Assembly (NCBI RefSeq): GCF_000090795.2
Contig: NW_003546252.1
Span: 435,227 to 499,226, forward strand
Reading direction: 5' to 3'
From: Amphimedon queenslandica
Lineage: Eukaryota; Porifera; Demospongiae; Haplosclerida; Niphatidae
DNA length: 64,000 nucleotides
The translations under genes were made by a program, and so were the position numbers. The notes below the pieces were generated by a model. It was not told where the DNA came from, did not search any database, and saw only the letters and a program-made list of their open reading frames with translations. Shown here piece by piece: positions 1-13,853 of this stretch. Every line of letters begins with the position of its first letter. Position 1 is the first letter of the stretch.

Positions 1-3000
1 CCACACAAGATATTTCATAATTATTATTGTGTATTATTAGTACTATAAATATGAACATTGTGTTAGATTGTATATCAAGATTACTATTATTATGTTAAGG
101 TTGTAGAGGTTACAATAATAGACAGAGTCATATACAGTACTATGGTAGGAAGCAATGGTAATAGATTATTGGTTAATGGTATGTTATTTAGTATTAAGTT
201 AAGTTGTCTTATGTTGTGTGGTCATACAGCACAAGTTGTAGGTAGGTAATGTTATAGTATTAAGAGAGGAATGTACTTTGTATAGCAATAAGGTTAGTAT
301 GGTATAGGTACACGATATGGTTTTTATGTCATATTATGGTTCATTAGTGCTAAGTCAGTGTAGGCAATGAAGGATAGGAACATACCCATTTATATAGCAA
401 GGTTTATATATTATGATGTAGGTAACATTAATGGTTGTACATAGGTAATAGTATAGTATTAAGATATTATACTGTTATAGCAAAATTAATACAATGTATG
501 GTGTTGGTATCATTGTGTCATATTAAGGATTGATCATAATGTTATAAGTTGTATGTATAGGAATGGTACGCTATTACGATAGAAAAATGTACTTATATAT
601 AGCAAGGTTAATAATTATGATATAGGTTTAAATTTGGTTTTCATCAAATGGTTTTGGTATAATGTAAAGGGTCATAGGTTATATAAGTAGCTGCAGTGTG
701 GATCGAGATATCTCACTATTCAAGTATTTTCTCAACATGTACATGTTTAGCTATTATTGGTGTGTTTGTATAATATTGGTTGTCCCTTACTGGTTCTGTA
801 TTTATGTACACGTACCAGTGCCCATATTTCATATTCTTGTTTTTTAATATGTTAGTGTCTGCATGTACATGTGTGCATAATAATATATTATTATGTTTTT
901 GCTCGTGTTTGTACACGTGTCCTCACGTAGCGTAAAACCGCAACGTCTCCTGGTCTCCAGTCTTGCTTTCTCTGGACAATGTTTGTCATCACTGGATCAC
1001 TCCACCTGCTTGCAAGAAAACTTAAATCTATTTTGGTATTTTCAATCACATCGAAGTATCATTTGTTACTATGCATCATGAATTAATTCAGTATCTTGTG
1101 AGAGCTAGTGTATCAATCAAGAACATTCCATATGATTTACTAATGGCTCTTTGGAAGGACATCAGCTATCAAGGAGGTGGTCGCTGATGTGGACACAGCT
1201 GTAGTACTTTCCACTGCTATCATAGAATTGAGGCTCAAGCATCCAGCACTAATCTACAGTTTACAATATTGGATCTTCATCTAATACTAGCATTCTGAGA
1301 GGAGGAAGGAGAAGAACTAATAGACTACCGGAGGAGGAGAGGAGAACATATCCAAGCTGTTTTGGATTAAATGAAGACATGAACATGTTTTTTCACTGTA
1401 TGGGTTGAGCTACCCTTTTTCTGAGTGACCTGCTTTTAGTCCCGATCATGTGAGAGGGAAGCGGAGGGGAGATGGTTTTGCACAGGAGTGTGGGCGAAGG
1501 GAGTACATCCCCCTTTTGGGTCGGATCGAGGCACCCAGTATCTCATGCTTGGAACCCTCTCTTCTTCTCTTTCCTTTTTGTATGATATGGATTCTAAGCA
1601 GAAGAAAGGATCAGACTTTTCTTTTTCTTTTCTGTCTTGATCCTTTAACTACTTAAAAGCAGGCAAACACTATACAGTTGAGCTAAGCCAGGTTACGGTG
1701 GGTAGATTGGTGAGGTTTGTGATGCAGGTAGCTTGATTAACCTGGGCACTAGCTTCCTAATTCTCATTCTGATATCTTTGATATCTTTCTCGATCCCGGA
1801 CATGGCTTTGACTTAGGATCAATTGTTTAATATTTGCCTCACCTTTCAAAATAAGTCAATAACTCTCATTGTAGGTTTATGATCAACGTCACGTCAAAAC
1901 TGCGTGGGTAATCTGATGATTTAATGAAAATAACACTTTATAAAGTTGACACGAAATTAGCGAAGTTTTAATTCTGGGTTGTGTTTTATGGCTTGAGTGT
2001 GAGTGTGTATTGTTACTATCACAATTTGTTTCATAATTTGACAATAGTACCACATATTCTCAATAATTATACATGTTTCTTATATAGGTGACACAATTCA
2101 TACATGCTCCTCATACAGGTGACCCAAATTTACACATGTTCCTCATACACATTTTGTTAGATTTTAACCGTCCTAAACATGACCCTAAACTGTTTCTAAG
2201 TTTAGTTAATGTTCATATGCTAATTATTGCATATGTAAATGTATAATATTATATTACGTTTTAGTATGCTTGGCGTGTCACGCTGCATAGTCACGTAGCG
2301 TAAAATTGTAACGTCTTGTGGTCTCTACTTTTGCTTTCTCTCAACCGTATTCGTCATCATTGGATCACTCCATCTGCTTTTCAAAGCATGCAAGAAGGAA
2401 GACCTATTTTGTAATCATTGGGATAGCTACTGTTTGTCACTATTGATCATAGGGTGAGAGGTTATCAATCAAGAACAGATTTACTGTCTATGAACAGCTC
2501 TTCAGAAAGACATCAGGCTCTAATCAAGGAGGTGGTTGCTGTGGACACAGGACTTACCACTATTGTCATATCATGCATCACTACTCTACACTTCTCCTGT
2601 CAGTTTACAATCGAATCATTCCTCTATTATTAGCTGTCTTCAGGTGGGGAGAGTAGAAAGGAGAGGAACAAAGCCTAGTCACAGTGGGTGGATTGGGAGG
2701 GTCTGTGATTAGGGTTGTTGATGGACCCGGGCACCAGCTTCCTATAACTCTCATTCTCTTTCTTGATACTGTGACAGCATTGGGCTTAAGCTCATTTGTT
2801 TATTGTTGAGTGTTAGCCTCAGGTTTCAAAATAAGTCAATAATTCTCATTGTAAGTTTATCATCAACGTAACGTTAAAATTACGTGTGCATGATCTGACG
2901 TTTTGATGCAAATAATGCTTTAAGTTGACACGATATTAGCGAAATCTCAATTCTGTGATGCATTTTGTGACAAGTGTCTATTGTTATTTTATAAGATGCC

Positions 3001-3420
3001 CAATTAATTCATAATTATTCTCGATAATATGCACATTATGTGAGATAGATTGTGTATTAAAACTACTCATTATGTTGAGGTTGTAGAGGTTACAATATTT
3101 AGACGAGGCAATAATAAGTCATTAGATAATGGTACAGTATTAAGATAACTTGTCTTACATTATGTATACAATATAAATTGTAGGTATAGGTAATATGGTA
3201 TGATATTAAGATAGAAATGTATTTGTATAGGAAGGTTAATATGGTATAGGTATCATATTGTGTCATATTAAAGTCCATAGGTTAATAAGTTAATGTAGGT
3301 ATAAATATAATGGTATGATATGTATTATAAGATTAGAATGTACTTTTATAGCAAGATTATTATGGTATAGATGTACACGTAGGTAACATTGTGCCATTTA
3401 AAGGTCATAGGTAGTAGTAG
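1..3420. repeat. Diverged direct duplication in A-B-B-A order
   Basis: No gene is recognisable here. Segment A (about 1-690) resembles 3005-3420; both contain the phrase ggttgtagaggttacaat followed by many short GGTATAG and TATTAAGATA-like phrases. Segment B (about 900-1990) resembles 2280-2990; both contain cacgtagcgtaaaa, a stretch ending in ggatcactcca, and later caaaataagtcaataa. All copies have the same orientation. The order A-B-B-A with a short A-like scrap near 2030 suggests a larger tandem unit that lost a piece. Short open frames in it share no coding signature. Confidence 0.6.
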
Positions 3421-3424
3421 AAAA

Positions 3425-3700
3425 TAGAAGGGTACTGGTTATATAGTGTAGGTTTAGTAGTAGAAATTAGAAAACATGTAGTGTTAGGTATACAGGTTAT
3501 ATAGTGTAGGTTTAGTAGTAGAAATTAGAAAACATGTAGTGTTAGGTATACAGGTTATATAGTGTAGGTTTAGTAGTAGAAATTAGAAAACATGCATGTA
3601 GTGTTTGATATACAGGTTAGTAGTAGAAATTAAGAAACATGTAGTGTTAGGTATACAGGTTATACAGTGTAGTGTACGTATAATAAATAATTATAGGAAA
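3425..3700. repeat. 58-bp minisatellite
   Basis: A unit of about 58 bp beginning tttagtagtagaaattagaa recurs in tandem from about 3449, with the first copies nearly identical and later copies drifting. Looser descendants (phrases such as ggttatatagtgtagg) continue to about 3920. Confidence 0.75.
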
Positions 3701-3920
3701 CATGTAGTTATACCTAGGATATAGGTTATGTGTAGAAGTCAGAAGGTAGTTATAGGTATAGTGTAGGTATTGTAGTAGAAATTAGGAAGCAGGTATAGTT
3801 ATATTAAGTTATGGTGTAGTTATTATATAGTAAAAATTAGAAGGTAGTTATAGTATAGAAATTAGGAAACAGGTTGTTATAGGATATAGGTTATATAGTG
3901 TAGGTATAGGTTATAGATCT

Positions 3921-4030
3921 AGGTTTTATGATTTATTATTATTTAATTATTATTATCGTTTATAATTTGTTATTTTTATTATTTATTATTATTTATTATT
4001 ATTTTTTATTATTATTTTTACGACCTGGGG
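3921..4030. repeat. (ATT)n low-complexity tract
   Basis: Dense TTA/ATT triplets on the plus strand sit directly upstream of the structured dispersed repeat. The open frame through it is an artefact of the triplets. Confidence 0.7.
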
Positions 4031-4096
4031 CCTCAGTAGTCTTGCGGCCTGCGAGTGTCAGACGCCTGACTAGGGCCTCATGTTGTTTCTATTTTT

Positions 4097-4310
4097 GGGC
4101 AGCAGTGTAGTGCCGCCTCCACGTGGCGCTGCCTGGGATCACTAGTGGTTACTACTGCTAGTGATGCTAAGAGCACTACATACAAAAAGAAGAATAACAA
4201 TAATAACAGTAAGTTTGTGTAAGGAATTTAATATTATCATTGATAGGTTCAAGCTGCAATAAAAATGAAGTGTCAAGTGGATTGATACTCAAGACTGAAG
4301 CTAGAGATTT
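4097..4310 (+). repeat. Structured dispersed repeat, copy 1
   Basis: This stretch matches 21876-22085 over about 210 bp, with a highly similar core of about 85 bp. The core can fold as a three-way junction: TGTAGTGC (4106-4113) pairs with GCACTACA (4173-4180), GCC (4115-4117) pairs with GGC (4125-4127), and ATCACTAG (4138-4145) pairs with CTAGTGAT (4158-4165). A phrase resembling a Pol III B box (ggttcaag) lies near 4246 in both copies. It could be a SINE-like element or a small structured RNA; transcription is unproven. Confidence 0.6.
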
Positions 4311-5168
4311 ATGTACTAGTTTTTAATTTTGGAAAAATAATTCTTTTAAATTTTGATACTCCACACATGCACACATCTTTTATAATTAATGTACAAAATA
4401 TGTTGTGTAGAAATTCTAATTAAAATTTTAATTTTTAAGGTTCCAAATTTATGTCAAGACACCCATGTATCTATATTAGTTGAGTTTAATAAAAGTTGAA
4501 ATGTTTGTCATTAAAAATGAAATAATCTTGAAGACTTTACCGACTGCAATCAATAGGAAAGAGAGAAAGTCACTCCGGTCTCCTAGTAGTGGTATACAGG
4601 GGCCAAACTTTATAGCCTCCTAGTTTTTATACATGACATGCATTGTTTTAACTGTAGCTATATACATGCACATTGAACCATGAACCAATTGCAGCCAGCC
4701 ACCCAGTGCACCCATGTGTGCTCACATTTCAAAATGGTTGCTCAGGCACAGTTAAGTGCTTTGTTTAAACTCATCAGGTAGACAATATACCCGGTATAGC
4801 TTCTGACATTGTTTTTGATTTTTTTATCTATGAAATGTGTGATGGGGTGGAGACGTGGAGTTTGAATTTTGAAAATTCAAAAACTAATATCACATGTATA
4901 GCCACGTGGATCATTATGCATTAAACGGTGAAAATTAATAAAAAGCAATAAGGGGGCACACAAAATAAAAGCAATAAAAAGCAATAGCAATAAGGGGCAC
5001 ACAAAATAAAAACTAATAAGGAACAGTAGTGACAAAGGGAGCATAAAGGGACACACAAAAACGAATTATAAAAGAGTTCAGCATGTAATAGTCTATTAAA
5101 TCCACACAATACTAATTTTAATTTTTAAAGTTAAAAATCACTCTCCCTCCTCCCAAAGCTAAGCAAAA
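4311..5168. other. AT-rich stretch downstream of the channel gene
   Basis: I see no gene. There is a short tandem phrase (aaagcaata and ggggcacacaaaataaaa) around 4930-5060. The stretch probably contains the 3' untranslated region of the minus-strand channel gene that ends at 5169. Confidence 0.5.
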
Positions 5169-7770
5169 TTATTTCTGTTGCTCCANCTCCTCTTCTAATC
5201 CTCCAGNTCCCAATCCTCCTTCTCCTGTTCCTCCTTTTCCTCCTCCTACTTTTTCATTCATACTGTTAACAATAGCTAGCAATTGAGCCACTGAACTGCG
5301 TAGGTCCTTCACTTCCTGAGATACTGAACTGCGTAGGTCCTTCACTTCCTGAGACACTGAACTGCGTAGGTCTTTCACCTCCTGAGACACTGAACTGCGT
5401 AAGTCCTTCACCTCCTGAGATACCGAACTGCGTAGGTCCTTCATTTCCTGAGATAATGATTTGCTTTGATTTTTAACATCAGCTACAGTTGCCTGTATAA
5501 ATTAACATTCATGATAAAAGAGGAGGTTCACTATGTACATTCACTCACTGGAGGTTCAGTTTTAATAGATTTCTCAATCTTATCAATTATTCGTTTCAAG
5601 AAACTATGTTTGTTTGGTTTATCCTTCGTTTTAGTAATGGTTACAATCTTTTCCAACAAAGTCGAAACTTTTTTTAGTCGCTCCTTTTTATCAAGATTGT
5701 TCTTAAATGATCTTAGAAATTCTTCAATAGGTAATGTAAATTCAACCTACATTGAGTAATTCAAGGGTACTTGGTAATGCATATGCAAATCAGTTCTTAC
5801 CCTCAAAGTTAGTCTGTAAGTATCAGCTGATTTTTGTATTTCATCAGTGTCACCAACAGCTAAACCAATCTATATGAAATGGATTGGTTAGTGGATTGAA
5901 TAAATAAAATATGAACATACTAATAAATTAAGAAATAGGATCGGCATTAAAATCACAAACACAATTATTAATGAAAATGAAACCACTGGATACTGCACAT
6001 CAGGGGAATTCATTTGATTATTCTGTCGCAATATTGAATCCATATCAAGTTCCCCCACTGTCATTGTTATTGCCTTAACAGTTGTCCTCCATGGAGTGAT
6101 AAATGGAGTACGCTGCATGAAAAAAGTGATAGAGACAAAAAATACTTGAGTCTTACTATTCCTTCTGCTCTATCTTGAGGATCATAAAACATCATATAAA
6201 AAGGAACTGCAAAAGCTAAGATTAATAGTAAGGCAAGGATGACAACCTTGATAAAGTTGTTAAAAATCTTTATAAACATGACCACATATATTCCAACTAC
6301 TGGTAACTTTCTTATGGAGAATATTAGTGCAATCCAACTGAGGAATACAGCAATCACTCCAACCTGCCACTGCCATGAACGAGTACAAAAGCACTGGTTG
6401 CTATGTACTGATGCAAACATTATTGTAAAGATGAATAGTGGGACTTCAATAAAGTTGACAGGACTGGTCAAATACTCTTCTCGAAACAAAACCAGTTGAA
6501 ATGCTTCTCGTATTATCATGATTGCAGAATAAACAATCAGGCACACACTAGCAATAGATATGTATATTTGAGCTACAAATCTTTCCTCTAAACAAGAGAT
6601 AGTCACATTACAGTCATATAATAGTTAATATTCGGCAATTACCTGTAAAGCAATCAATAGATGTTTCATTGTCATTTCCAAATACTTCCATACCTATTAT
6701 GAACAGTATAATTAATAAATGACTTATGATAACTTACATATGTTTGAATTTGGAGGATTGACAGTGAGAGCATATGATGTCAGTAGAATGACAAATGACA
6801 AATAAAATATCAAATTAGTGTAATAGACTATACGGCCTATTTTATTCCATTTTTGATCAAGTAGTGTAGCAGCAAGTGGATGCTTCAATAAATCTGCACT
6901 TTGTGAATCAGCCTATGAATAACAGTTATAATTTATAATTATTATAAAGTATATAGCTTACAAGAATATTAAGACAATGATTCTCACTAGAATATTTTAA
7001 CCGTGGAGGCCATTTTTCAGGTGTCCTGTTATTACTAGTCCTTTTATTACTAGCAAATAATAGAAAAATAATTGCTTGCTCTTAATAAAAGAACATTTTA
7101 ATATTCTTACAGATCAAAATCATCAAGGAACTCATAATTAAAAGTAATCTCAAGATCAGGATGATCTGGTGGGTTATCTTTCTCACAGCACTTTTCAAAA
7201 ACAACTTTAGCTACATCTACAATGTACATATAATAGAGCCATTAGTGCAGTAACCATAAATGATACTAATAATGGATTAACCTGGCATCTTCTTGATCAT
7301 TCTTCTCATTGGTGTTGTGATTTTATTTTTTCTTTTTTTGAAACACGTTATTCCACACACTTTATAGGCACTTTCCTCTCTTGTATCTATACAATTACGT
7401 AATGCATCCTTCCAGTGCTTATCACTATTCACTATAGCCATTGCAGCATCTCTAGATTATTAAAAAGAACTGTGGTAATTATTATCATTCATAATTATTA
7501 ATTTTTACTTTTTTCCTTTCTCTACAGCAATATCTAGAGCATTAAGATCATTATTATCGCATTTAGTAACATTAGTATCTTCTCGCTTCAGTAGTAGTTT
7601 AACTATTTCTGTATGTCCTCCTTCACAGGCACTATGAAGTACTGTATGCTACATGATAATAATAATAATAATAATAATAATAATATTTTTGTTTTCTTTT
7701 TGTCTTTCTCTCGGGTCCTCCCTCTCCTCCTTTCTATATATTTCCTCTCTTTTTGTTGCCCTTTTCTCTC

Positions 7771-7824
<54 letters not shown>

Positions 7825-10608
7825 GTAATGCAAAAAAGATTAAGTAGGTTTTATATCATTTTTTCTTTCTTTAAAACACACACACACATATATATATATA
7901 TATAATAATGATAATGTCACTTACATTGAGCTTATCAGTGACATTGACATCAACTCGATCATGCTCCAATAGTAGTTCAACTATTTCTGTATGTTTTTCT
8001 GTATAGGCAATTTGAAGTGCTGTACACTACATGATAATAATAATAATGCAAAAATTAAAATAAAATTAAGTAAAATTTACTCTGTGCTTATTCATCAAAT
8101 ATATATATATTTAATGATTATGCCTCTTACACTGTTCTTATTAGTGACATTGACATCAGCTTTATGCTTCAGTAGCAGTTTAACTATATCTGTACGTCCT
8201 CCTTTACAGGCACTATGAAGTACTGTATCCTACATGATAATAATGCAAAAATTAAAAAAAGATTGAGTAGGATTTATATAAAATGTGCTTATTCATTTAA
8301 AAAATAATGGAACAAGGGCAAGTAGGATTCCAAACAACTTTCTACCCATATACCAATTCAGCAGACAACGGCAAGTATATTAGCTCTGCCTTGAAGCAAT
8401 ATCATTAGTTTTATCTTGCTTTCCTTAATTTTTCTCTTTTACAAAAAATATAATGATAATGTCACTTACACTGTCCTTATCAGTGACATTGACATTAGCT
8501 CCATGCTCCAGTAGTAGTTCAAATATTTCTGTATGTTGTCGTATATAGGCAATTTGAAGTGCTGTACACTACATGATAATAATAATAATAACTAATATAA
8601 AAATTTAAAAAAATTAAGTAGGGTTCCAATTTCCAAACAACTGTCTACCCATATACCGATTCAGCAGACAATTGGCTGCCATTTTGAAGCAAAGATTAGC
8701 TCTTGCCTTGAAGCAATATTATCAGTTTTATCTTGTAGTACCTTATTGTTTTTGCTTTCTCTTTAATATATATTTATATATATAATTATGTCTCTTACAC
8801 TGTCCTTATTAGTGACATTGACATCAGCTTTATGCTTCAGTAGTAGTCTAACTATTTCTGTACGTCCTCCTTCACAGGCACTATGAAGTACTGTATCCTA
8901 CATGATAATAATAATAATAATGCAAAGATTAAAAAAAAAGATTAAGTAGGATTATAAACCCTTTGCTTATTCATCAAAAAATGGAAACAAGGGCAAGTAG
9001 GATTCCAAACAACATTCTACCCATACACCATCTCAGCAGACAATGGCAAGTAAAGTTTAGCTCTTGCCTTGAAGCAATATTATCAGTTTTTATCTCGTTT
9101 TCCCTTAATTTTTCTTTTTTAAAACAAAAACATATATAATGATAATGTCACTTACACTTTCCTTATCAGTGACATTGACATTAGCTCCATGCTCCATTAG
9201 TAGTTCAAATATTTCTGTATGCTGTCGCATATAGGCAATTTGAAGCGCTGTACACTACATGATAATAATAATAAATACTAATATAAAAATTTTAAAAATT
9301 AAGTAGGATTTACTCTGTGCTTCTTCATCAAAAAATAATGGAAATGAGGGCAAGTAGGATTCCAAACAACTTTCTACCCATATACCAATTCAGCAGACAA
9401 TTGGTTACCATTTTAAGCAAAGATTAGCTCTTGCCTTAAAGCAATATTATCAGGTTTATCTTGTTGTGCCTTATTGTTTCTGTTTTCACTTTATATTATA
9501 ATAAATATGTCTCTTACACTGTCCTTGTTAGTGATATTGACATTAGCTCCATACTTCAGTAGTAGTTTAACTATTTCTGTATGTCCTTCATGACAGGCAA
9601 TACCAAGTGGTGTACGCTAGCATGATAATAATAGCAGTAATAATAGTAGTAATAATAATAATAATAATAATAATACTAGTAATAACAATTACATTTTCCT
9701 CATTTTTGTGATTAATAGTAACTTTTTCAGACTGCTTTTTATGCCCTTCTGCTCTGGCCATACGACGTAGTATACGCTAACATAATAATCATAATTATTA
9801 TCATCATCATTATCATAATTAACTCACAGTTTTGTAATTAGTGTTTTTGATTTTATCTTTACCATGCTTCAGTAGCAGTTCAACTATTTGTGTATGTCCT
9901 TTTAAACAGGCATTACCAAGTGGTGTATTCTACATAACAATAATACTATGTCAATACTATAATATGTCTCTTACTCCCTTAAAGTCAGTGTGATTGATAT
10001 CAACTCCATCATGCTTCAGTAGTAGTTTAACTATTTCTGTATGTCCTTTATGACAGACAATACCAAGTGCTGTACGCTAACATAATAATAATAACAATAA
10101 TTATAATAATTTTAAAGTATTAATGATCATACATTTCGTTCATCAGTGGCATTAACATCAACTCCATCCTGTTTCAGCAACAGTTCAACTACTTCTTTAC
10201 GTCCTCTTTTACAAGCCATAACAAGTGGTGTATGCTACATAATAATAATAAGAATAATAATGTATTGCATTACAGTTTATACTAAAATTGGAATGATACA
10301 GAGAAGATTAGCATGGCCCCTGTGCAAAAATGACACAAAAATTTTGAAAGCATTTCAAATTTTTATAGGTTCAAAGGATTGGTCATATGACCCTGCCATT
10401 ATGGCACTCAGTTGCTCTTTGGAGAGGGAATGCCTCCATGTGGACTACCCACAGTCCTATTGTTCCAGTGGGTCATTCAACTGTAACTGTCTTTTTTTTA
10501 CTATTTATTATTATTAGGATTTTTTGTTTTTTGGATGCTCATTTTTTTCTTTTATGGGGGATTTTGGTTAAGCCATTCTTGCTGTTTATAATAATAATAA
10601 TAATAATG

Positions 10609-10642
<34 letters not shown>

Positions 10643-11824
10643 CAACAACTTATTAATTACTGTGTTTCTAACTTTTTGTTCATTAGTGACATTGACATTT
10701 GCTCCATGCTTCAGTAGTAGTTCAACTACTTTTTTATGCCCTTTTATACAAGCCATACCAAGTGGTGTATCCTACAGGACAATAACATTAGATAAAAGGT
10801 TATTTTTGGCTTAAAAGGGAATGACATTTCAATGACTTTGTGATTTAGGGTAAAGCCTACTACAGGTCATGATTGAATTATTCCATATGCAATCTACTGG
10901 TATGCATATATATGAATGACATTTGCTTTTTGTGCATTGCATTATAACTGAAACTGCTGTGGTAGCATGCATCAAAATGTTATAATAGAAATTTTCTAGT
11001 ATGATAGCTTGATGCTTAATTATTACAGCACTTCCAGAGTGACTACAGCAAAGACAACAGTGTCTTTTAAATCGAATGAAGCAAGAAAAATACAACCCAT
11101 CTATGCATGCAAAAAGGCAAAATTAATCTTGGTTACACTGCAAGTTCCCCAAACCACAAAACCACAACAAAACTGCAGTATTATTATATTTCTTACATTG
11201 TCTTTATCAGGGTGATCAACATTAGCCACACCATGATCCAGTAGTAGTTGAACTATTTCTGTATGTCCTGGTATACTGGCATTACCAAGTGGTGTAAGCT
11301 ACATAATAATAATACTAATAATAACACTAATAATAATAACAATAGTAATAAATAATCATAATAATAATAATAAATGCTTCTATTTAACATTATTCCTATG
11401 ATTTCATAATAACAGTAATTATGGCTCAGCTGCACTTCTAAGCCCCAATAATAAATAGGTTTGTTTAACTACATGCATTAATGACTTTAGTTTGTTTAAC
11501 AATTATTCAAATTTTATGTCTCTTACTCCATTTTTATCAGTGACATTGACATCAGCTTTATACTCCAGTAGTAGTTTAACTATTTCTGTATGTCCTTCTA
11601 TACACGCCATACCAAGTGGTGTACGCTAACATAATAACAATAACAATAATAACAACAGTAACAATAACAGCTAATAACCTACTAACTAATTAATTCACAA
11701 ATTCTAATTCAATGACAATGGTATTTGTTTGTTTTTCTCTTCATGATGATAATAATAATAATAATACTGATAATAATAATAATCAGTGTGTTGTGTTGTA
11801 TTATGCTTTTTGTCTTTCAACAAC

Positions 11825-11902
<78 letters not shown>

Positions 11903-12141
11903 CATCCAAGCCATTGGGCATCATCTTGGCATTGTGCGGTTCTCCCTTCCTCTGACCTCACTCACGTACCACCTTCTTCAGCACCTTTCTATAACTTTAT
12001 GGCAGTTCAATGCTCACATGTGGCTTGGCCATTCCCCTACTGTTTCATCTATCATTGATGGTTTTTTTCCATAACTAATTTTTATTATTTAGGGTCACAT
12101 TTTCTCTTTTTTCTTTTCTTAGTCCTTTTTTTGTTTTGTTG

Positions 12142-12177
<36 letters not shown>

Positions 12178-12754
12178 TTAATTTGATTCTGGTGACAGCT
12201 CTTTTGTTGCTGATATTGCTATACATGGAGTTTGGCAGAGACAGGCTTTGATGTGTGTGTCTTGGATACTGAAGCTAAGTCTTATCTCCATCGTCCACCG
12301 CAGTCAATACTGGCAACAGCAGAAAGAGAGAAGAAGAGAACTGATAGAGGTGTTACTTTCACCCCTCTCTGTTTTTCTATTGATGGGCTAATGGGGACTG
12401 AAGCAAAATCATTTTTGGATAGATTGGGTGACTTTCTTGCTGTCAAATGGGGAAGGCCTTACAGTATTGTAATTCATTGGTTGAGAGTATGAATGAATTT
12501 TAGCATTACTGAGGGCCACTGACCTATGTTTGCAAGATAGCAAGTCTAAATTTCATTCTGCGAATATTGAAGACGGTGCTCCTTACATCCCTCAATGTCA
12601 TACTATTTGTAACTTAATTATAGTTTATTTCTAACTTATTTCTCCAACTTATTTCATTACGTACTTCAATTTTTTATTTTCATTTTTATTTTATTTTCTA
12701 AACCATCTTGACAATAATTTTGTGCATGATATTATTGTTCTTTTAATAATAATG

Positions 12755-12789
<35 letters not shown>

Positions 12790-13076
12790 TAATAACAAAT
12801 AAATAATAATAATGCCAAAAATATTCCTCTTACTTTATTATCATCAGTGATATTGAAATCAGCTCTATGCTCCAGTAATAGTTTAACTATTTTTGTATAC
12901 CCTTCTATACAGGCACAACCAAGTGGTGTACGCTAATATGAAGATGATGATGATGATTATTATTATTATGTCTTTTACTTTTTGACTATTAGTGTGATTG
13001 ATATCAACTCCATCCTGCTTCAGCAGTACTGCAACTATTTCTGTAAATCCTCTTAAACAGGCATTGCTAAGTGGTG

Positions 13077-13134
<58 letters not shown>

Positions 13135-13365
13135 TGTAGTAATTGCATGCTTCTATTATAACAATAGTAGTTAATTCTTTCGCTCTTTCTTTCTTTGTTT
13201 TGTTTGTTTATAATAATAATATTAATAATAATAATATTAATAATAATAATATGTGGGCCACTCGTAATCCCCGCTTGCCTCCTTTTGTTGATGGGCTCAT
13301 TTAACTTGTTACTGTGCATTAATAATTATATTAATGTATGCATTAATGAAGGTTTTTTTCCATTG

Positions 13366-13409
<44 letters not shown>

Positions 13410-13821
13410 TTGAAAATAATATAATAATAGTCATAGTAATAATAGCTAGACAGGTACAAAAATTAAGGGGTAAGCCAATGTGTAAATAGCAAGGCTGCAA
13501 AAGTCATGGCAGCCATTTTGAAGTGGGGTTAATCCTACTTAGTAACGCTACCGTGTTAATAATGAGGTTCTCTAGAGCTGTGAATCTACATAATTGGTTA
13601 ACTGTATCTGACATTATTATAAGCTTGCTTAACTACTATTAGTATGATAACCAAAATAATTTTAACCATAGGAAGTGACTCAAATGTCTCTTACTTTAAG
13701 ACTATCAATGACATTGGGATCATATTTAGTATGCTCCAGAAGTAGTTTAACTGCTTCTTTATGTCCTCCTATAGAAGCCATAGCAAGTGGTGTACACTAG
13801 ATAATGATGATGATGATAATC

Positions 13822-13853
<32 letters not shown>

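Larger units (their letters stand above)
10673..13080 (-). repeat. Five-ankyrin-exon block, copy 2
   Basis: The exons at 12979-13080, 12834-12932, 11527-11625, 11197-11298 and 10673-10771 match, in order, the five exons of 14907-16968. The most telling pair is the fourth: both read LTPL.NASIPGHTE with the unusual HGVANV.HP ending. The fifth pair shares the intron phrase aacaacaacaacttattaat next to its donor. This copy is longer because its third intron took in transposon sequence. Confidence 0.75.

Noticed and set aside
3425-3700. CRISPR-like array
   Set aside because: The units are contiguous with no unique spacers and the genome is animal, so it is a minisatellite.
5466-5759. Plus-strand 97-residue frame
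   Set aside because: It is the antisense of the coiled-coil exon 5549-5746 of the channel, whose phase and splice sites fit.
11786-12058. Open frames of poly-Asn, poly-Ile, poly-Tyr or poly-Leu, here and at 7603-7847, 10387-10656, 13195-13500 and 15654-15887
   Set aside because: They are translations of (AAT)n microsatellites with random ends. No splice logic or family similarity was seen.
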